Of a stretch of DNA of 7,976 nt, positions 6,143 through 7,976 are shown piece by piece (positions within the stretch are counted from its first letter, which is position 1; every line of letters begins with the position of its first letter). This DNA comes from Candidatus Iainarchaeum sp. (GTDB lineage: Archaea > Micrarchaeota > Micrarchaeia > Anstonellales > Bilamarchaeaceae): contig JAQTMJ010000030.1 of assembly GCA_028714395.1 (NCBI GenBank), positions 1-7,976 on the forward strand, written 5' to 3'. Under the pieces are notes generated by a model. The model ran no database searches. It was not told the origin of the DNA and saw only the letters and a list, made by a program, of their open reading frames with translations. The translations under genes were made by a program, and so were the position numbers.

Positions 6143-6397
6143 TCATCCCCTCCCGGGCTTGCTTCCCGGGCCTTTTTTAAGCCGCTTCTCTTTTTTGCCC
6201 ACCTTCTTTTTTCCTGCGTTCACTTCCGGGAACAGCCTGCTTGAATCCACGTGCTTCAGGGCGAAAAGTATCAGAGCCGCGAGTATTATGCACATCATGA
6301 GGTATATGAAAGTCTGGCTGGCTTGCCCGCCGGCCTGAGCCGGTGCTTCGGGATGCAGCAGAGCGAGAATCAGCAGAAATGCGAGCGCAGCCCTCAT
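6143..6397 (-). CDS. Small membrane protein with signal-like N-terminus and basic tail, function unknown
   Basis: This 84-residue protein has three visible parts: a hydrophobic signal-like N-terminus (about 1-22, ending APAQA, a plausible signal-peptidase site), one clear transmembrane segment (about 30-47), and a strongly basic, Gly-rich cytoplasmic-type tail (62-84) with many lysines. If the signal is cleaved, the mature protein would have only a few outside residues before the membrane. I recognise no family. It is the first gene of the minus-strand cluster, its stop overlaps or directly abuts the start of the purP-like gene, and its ATG lies about 25 bases from an A/T-rich box, as for a leaderless transcript. 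The coding case rests on the organised hydrophobicity and operon spacing. The basic tail could contact nucleic acid or phospholipid, but that is a guess. Confidence 0.7.
   Translation of the reverse strand: MRAALAFLLILALLHPEAPAQAGGQASQTFIYLMMCIILAALILFALKHVDSSRLFPEVNAGKKKVGKKEKRLKKGPGSKPGRG
6147..6154 (-). promoter_or_regulatory. Shine-Dalgarno of the purP-like gene, abutting a GC hairpin
   Basis: GGGAGGGG on the minus strand puts its GGAGG core eight bases before the ATG at 6140 but only two before the ATG at 6146, which favours the shorter protein. Its first three G bases are shared with the downstream arm of the hairpin at 6152-6170. Confidence 0.6.
6152..6170 (-). repeat. GC-rich inverted repeat touching the purP-like Shine-Dalgarno
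   Basis: Two copies of CCCGGG separated by seven bases can pair as a six-base all-GC stem. In the mRNA the 3' arm includes the first bases of the Shine-Dalgarno. It lies in the last codons of the membrane-protein gene (Gly/Pro-rich tail), so it could also be a by-product of that coding sequence. Confidence 0.45.
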
Positions 6398-6419
6398 GTT
6401 TTACGATAGGGGTGCGAGC

Positions 6420-6430
6420 AATAAAAAGCT
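6420..6430. promoter_or_regulatory. A/T-rich box shared by divergent promoters
   Basis: AATAAAAAGCT sits in the 51-base gap between the two start codons, centred about 25 bases from the endonuclease Q ATG (6449, plus) and about 28 bases from the membrane-protein ATG (6397, minus). Both distances suit leaderless archaeal transcripts, so one element may serve both directions. A second candidate for the minus direction is ATATAAG at 6441-6447. Confidence 0.45.
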
Positions 6431-6448
6431 TTGTTTCGCACTTATATC

Positions 6449-7705
6449 ATGCGAATTATCGCAGATTTGCACCTGCATTCCAAATACGCGAGGGCGACCA
6501 GCCCGAGTTCCGATTTGAACGGGCTGAGCAGGGGCGCCAAGATAAAGGGCGTGCAGGTGGTTGCGACAGGGGATTTCACCCATCCTACCTGGTTCAAGGA
6601 GCTGAAGCTTGCGCTTGAGAGCAAGGATAACCAAAATGGATTGTACGAATTCAACGGAGTGAAGTTCCTGCTTTCGGTGGAAGTTTCAAACATATTCGAG
6701 CTGAACGGAAAAACGAAGAAGATGCACCATGTGCTCCTTGCCCCAAATTTTGACGTTGCAGCGCAGATAGGGGACGGGATTGCGAAATACGGGAATTTGG
6801 AGGAGGACGGAAGGCCCACGCTCATGATGAGTTCCGCGGAGCTGCTGGAAATCATGGACAGGATATCCAGGGACATTTTCGTGATTCCCGCGCACATATG
6901 GACCCCCTGGTTCTCGCTCTTCGGCTCCAAGAGCGGAGTGGACGATTTGAAAGAAGCGTACGGGGGGATGGAGAAGAACATATTCGCGCTGGAGACGGGA
7001 CTTTCTAGCGATCCTGGCATGAACTGGATGCTGAGCAAGCTGGACAGCTATGCGCTGGTTTCCAACAGCGATTCGCACAGCCCGGAGAAGATGGGCAGGG
7101 AGGCCAACGTTTTCGAGCTGGAGGAGGCCAGCTACTGGTCCATAATCAACGCGATAAAGACGCGGAAGGGATTCGTGAAAACCTATGAGTTTTTCCCAGA
7201 GGAGGGCAAGTACCATTATGACGGCCACAGGAACTGCAAGGTGCTGCTGGACCCCTGGCAGGCCAGGAAGCTCGGGAACCGGTGCCCGGTGTGCAAGAAG
7301 CCGCTCACCATAGGGGTGCTGCACAGGGTCGCGGATTTGGCTGACAGGAAGTTCGGCGAGAAGCCAGAGAACGCGGTCCCTTTCAAGCACATCGTTCCCC
7401 TGCCCACGCTGATTGCAAAGGCGCTTGGAAAAAGCGAGGTTGCGAAGCAGGTCGGGGAAGAGTATGACAAGATAATAAGGTATTTCGGGAACGAGTTCGC
7501 TGTCTACGAGGCTGCGGAAGAGCAGCTCAGGCTCGCAACTTCCCCCGAGATAGCCGAAGCCATCGGGCGTGTGAATGCAGGGAACGTGAGCTGGATTCCG
7601 GGCTATGACGGGGTTTTCGGCGAACTCGTGCTGGACGAGGCGAAGAAGGGCGCGGTGAACAGCGGCGGGAAGGCGCAAAAAACGCTGGACGATTTTTCAG
7701 CATAG
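6449..7705 (+). CDS. endoQ: Endonuclease Q (EndoQ), PHP-domain deaminated-DNA repair nuclease
   Basis: EndoQ cuts DNA 5' of deaminated bases (hypoxanthine, uracil, xanthine) and abasic sites. The 418 residues agree with characterised Thermococcales enzymes of about 424. Seen directly: the PHP metal set in DLHLHSKY (H8, H10), ATGDFTHPTW (D42, H45), SVEVS (E78), KMHHVLL (H93/H94), IPAHIWTPWFSLFGSKSG (H149) and SNSDSHSPEKMG (D208, H210); then a zinc-binding-type region with C263, C279 and C282 (RCPVCKK), and the following GVLHRVADLADR. The C-terminus ends QKTLDDFSA, resembling a PCNA-interacting peptide. The ATG at 6449 is chosen over a TTG at 6431 because it starts directly at MRIIADLHLHS and fits leaderless spacing. 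Codons are G/C-rich, as in infB. The gene is divergent from the purP cluster and followed 86 bases later by the glycyl-tRNA synthetase. Confidence 0.94.
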   Translation: MRIIADLHLHSKYARATSPSSDLNGLSRGAKIKGVQVVATGDFTHPTWFKELKLALESKDNQNGLYEFNGVKFLLSVEVSNIFELNGKTKKMHHVLLAPNFDVAAQIGDGIAKYGNLEEDGRPTLMMSSAELLEIMDRISRDIFVIPAHIWTPWFSLFGSKSGVDDLKEAYGGMEKNIFALETGLSSDPGMNWMLSKLDSYALVSNSDSHSPEKMGREANVFELEEASYWSIINAIKTRKGFVKTYEFFPEEGKYHYDGHRNCKVLLDPWQARKLGNRCPVCKKPLTIGVLHRVADLADRKFGEKPENAVPFKHIVPLPTLIAKALGKSEVAKQVGEEYDKIIRYFGNEFAVYEAAEEQLRLATSPEIAEAIGRVNAGNVSWIPGYDGVFGELVLDEAKKGAVNSGGKAQKTLDDFSA

Positions 7706-7730
7706 TTTCAGGATGCATTTTCGGGCAGGA

Positions 7731-7739
7731 TTTTAAAGC
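7731..7739 (+). promoter_or_regulatory. TATA-like promoter box for glyS
   Basis: TTTTAAAGC in the gap after endonuclease Q predicts a transcription start near 7761 and a leader of about 30 bases that carries a Shine-Dalgarno. Inferred from spacing and composition. Confidence 0.45.
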
Positions 7740-7780
7740 TTCGTTGCGACATATGCTGGATTTTGGTTGCAGTTTCATCA

Positions 7781-7786
7781 GAGGTG
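7781..7786 (+). promoter_or_regulatory. Shine-Dalgarno of glyS
   Basis: GAGGTG lies five bases before the ATG at 7792 and complements the 3' end of archaeal 16S rRNA. It supports this start and contrasts with the leaderless-looking starts of endonuclease Q and TYW1. Confidence 0.65.
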
Positions 7787-7791
7787 CATTC

Positions 7792-7976
7792 ATGGCTTCA
7801 TTGTGGGAACGGATAATGGAAATTTCCTTGCAGCGGTCGTTCTTCTACCCTTCCAACGAGCCCTACGGGGCAACCAGCGGCTTCTATGACTACGGGCCGG
7901 TGGGGGTGCTGCTCAAGAGGAAAATAGAGAACCTATGGAGGAAGATGTTCATATACGAGCTTGGGAACCTCGAAGT
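7792..7976 (+). CDS. glyS: Glycyl-tRNA synthetase, archaeal/eukaryotic dimeric type, N-terminal fragment
   Basis: This class II synthetase attaches glycine to tRNA-Gly. Only the first 61 residues are visible because the frame runs off the right edge; full-length archaeal enzymes have over 500. The fragment is diagnostic: it begins MASLWERIMEISLQRSFFYP and continues with SNEPYGATSGFYDYGPVG, the substrate-side block before motif 1 that is typical of the alpha2 enzyme, then LLKRKIENLWRKMF, the motif 1 helix region. This is not the bacterial alpha/beta tetrameric type. A Shine-Dalgarno and TATA-like box upstream indicate its own promoter after endonuclease Q. Confidence 0.93.
   Translation, partial: MASLWERIMEISLQRSFFYPSNEPYGATSGFYDYGPVGVLLKRKIENLWRKMFIYELGNLE

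Noticed and set aside
5289..6338. A 349-codon open frame on the plus strand opposite the purP-like gene
   Set aside because: It is antisense to a gene with clear PurP blocks. Its composition is low in recognisable motifs and rich in His/Leu/Pro, as expected from reverse-complemented G/C-rich codons.
6431..6448. Upstream TTG start for endonuclease Q
   Set aside because: It would add six residues (MFRTYI) not expected before the MRIIADLHLHS start, and it would break the leaderless spacing from the A/T box.
6686..7678. A 330-codon open frame on the minus strand opposite endonuclease Q
   Set aside because: It is a shadow of a G/C-rich gene whose PHP motifs are plainly on the plus strand; no domain is recognisable in it.

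Overview
This window looks like chromosomal DNA from an archaeon. The recognisable genes are archaeal or archaeal/eukaryotic in type: translation factor aIF5B, the tRNA-wyosine radical SAM enzyme TYW1, two PurP-family purine enzymes, endonuclease Q and an archaeal/eukaryotic-type glycyl-tRNA synthetase. Several genes have an A/T-rich TATA-like box about 25 bases before the start codon, the layout of leaderless archaeal transcripts; others have a GGAGG or GAGGTG Shine-Dalgarno. The lineage cannot be fixed from this window: a euryarchaeal or DPANN-type archaeon fits, and no rRNA is present.

Layout. (1) 1-1509, minus: N-terminal 503 residues of aIF5B, cut by the left edge. (2) 1510-1639: divergent promoter region. 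(3) 1640-2650, plus: TYW1. (4) 2707-3414, plus: an unrecognised 235-residue soluble protein whose last 35 bases overlap the convergent gene. (5) 6397-3380, minus: a tight five-gene cluster, in transcription order a small membrane protein, a divergent PurP paralogue, a VapB-type antitoxin, a VapC PIN-domain toxin, and a canonical PurP. (6) 6449-7705, plus: endonuclease Q, divergent from the cluster across a 51-base gap. (7) From 7792, plus: glycyl-tRNA synthetase, cut by the right edge.

How the genes fit together. The outer genes are housekeeping genes for translation initiation, tRNA-Phe modification, tRNA charging and deaminated-base repair. The most unusual part is the minus-strand cluster. 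It holds one PurP of each of two family types, probably concerned with the AICAR-to-FAICAR step of IMP synthesis, with a toxin-antitoxin pair between them. The toxin stop codon lies one base before the canonical purP start. The antitoxin gene has its own TATA box overlapping four tandem 7-base repeats, a candidate autoregulatory operator. The second PurP has lost the glycine-rich ATP-grasp loop of the canonical enzyme, so its reaction may differ. No stretch longer than 300 bases lacks a gene. No RNA genes, insertion sequences or CRISPR arrays were seen.
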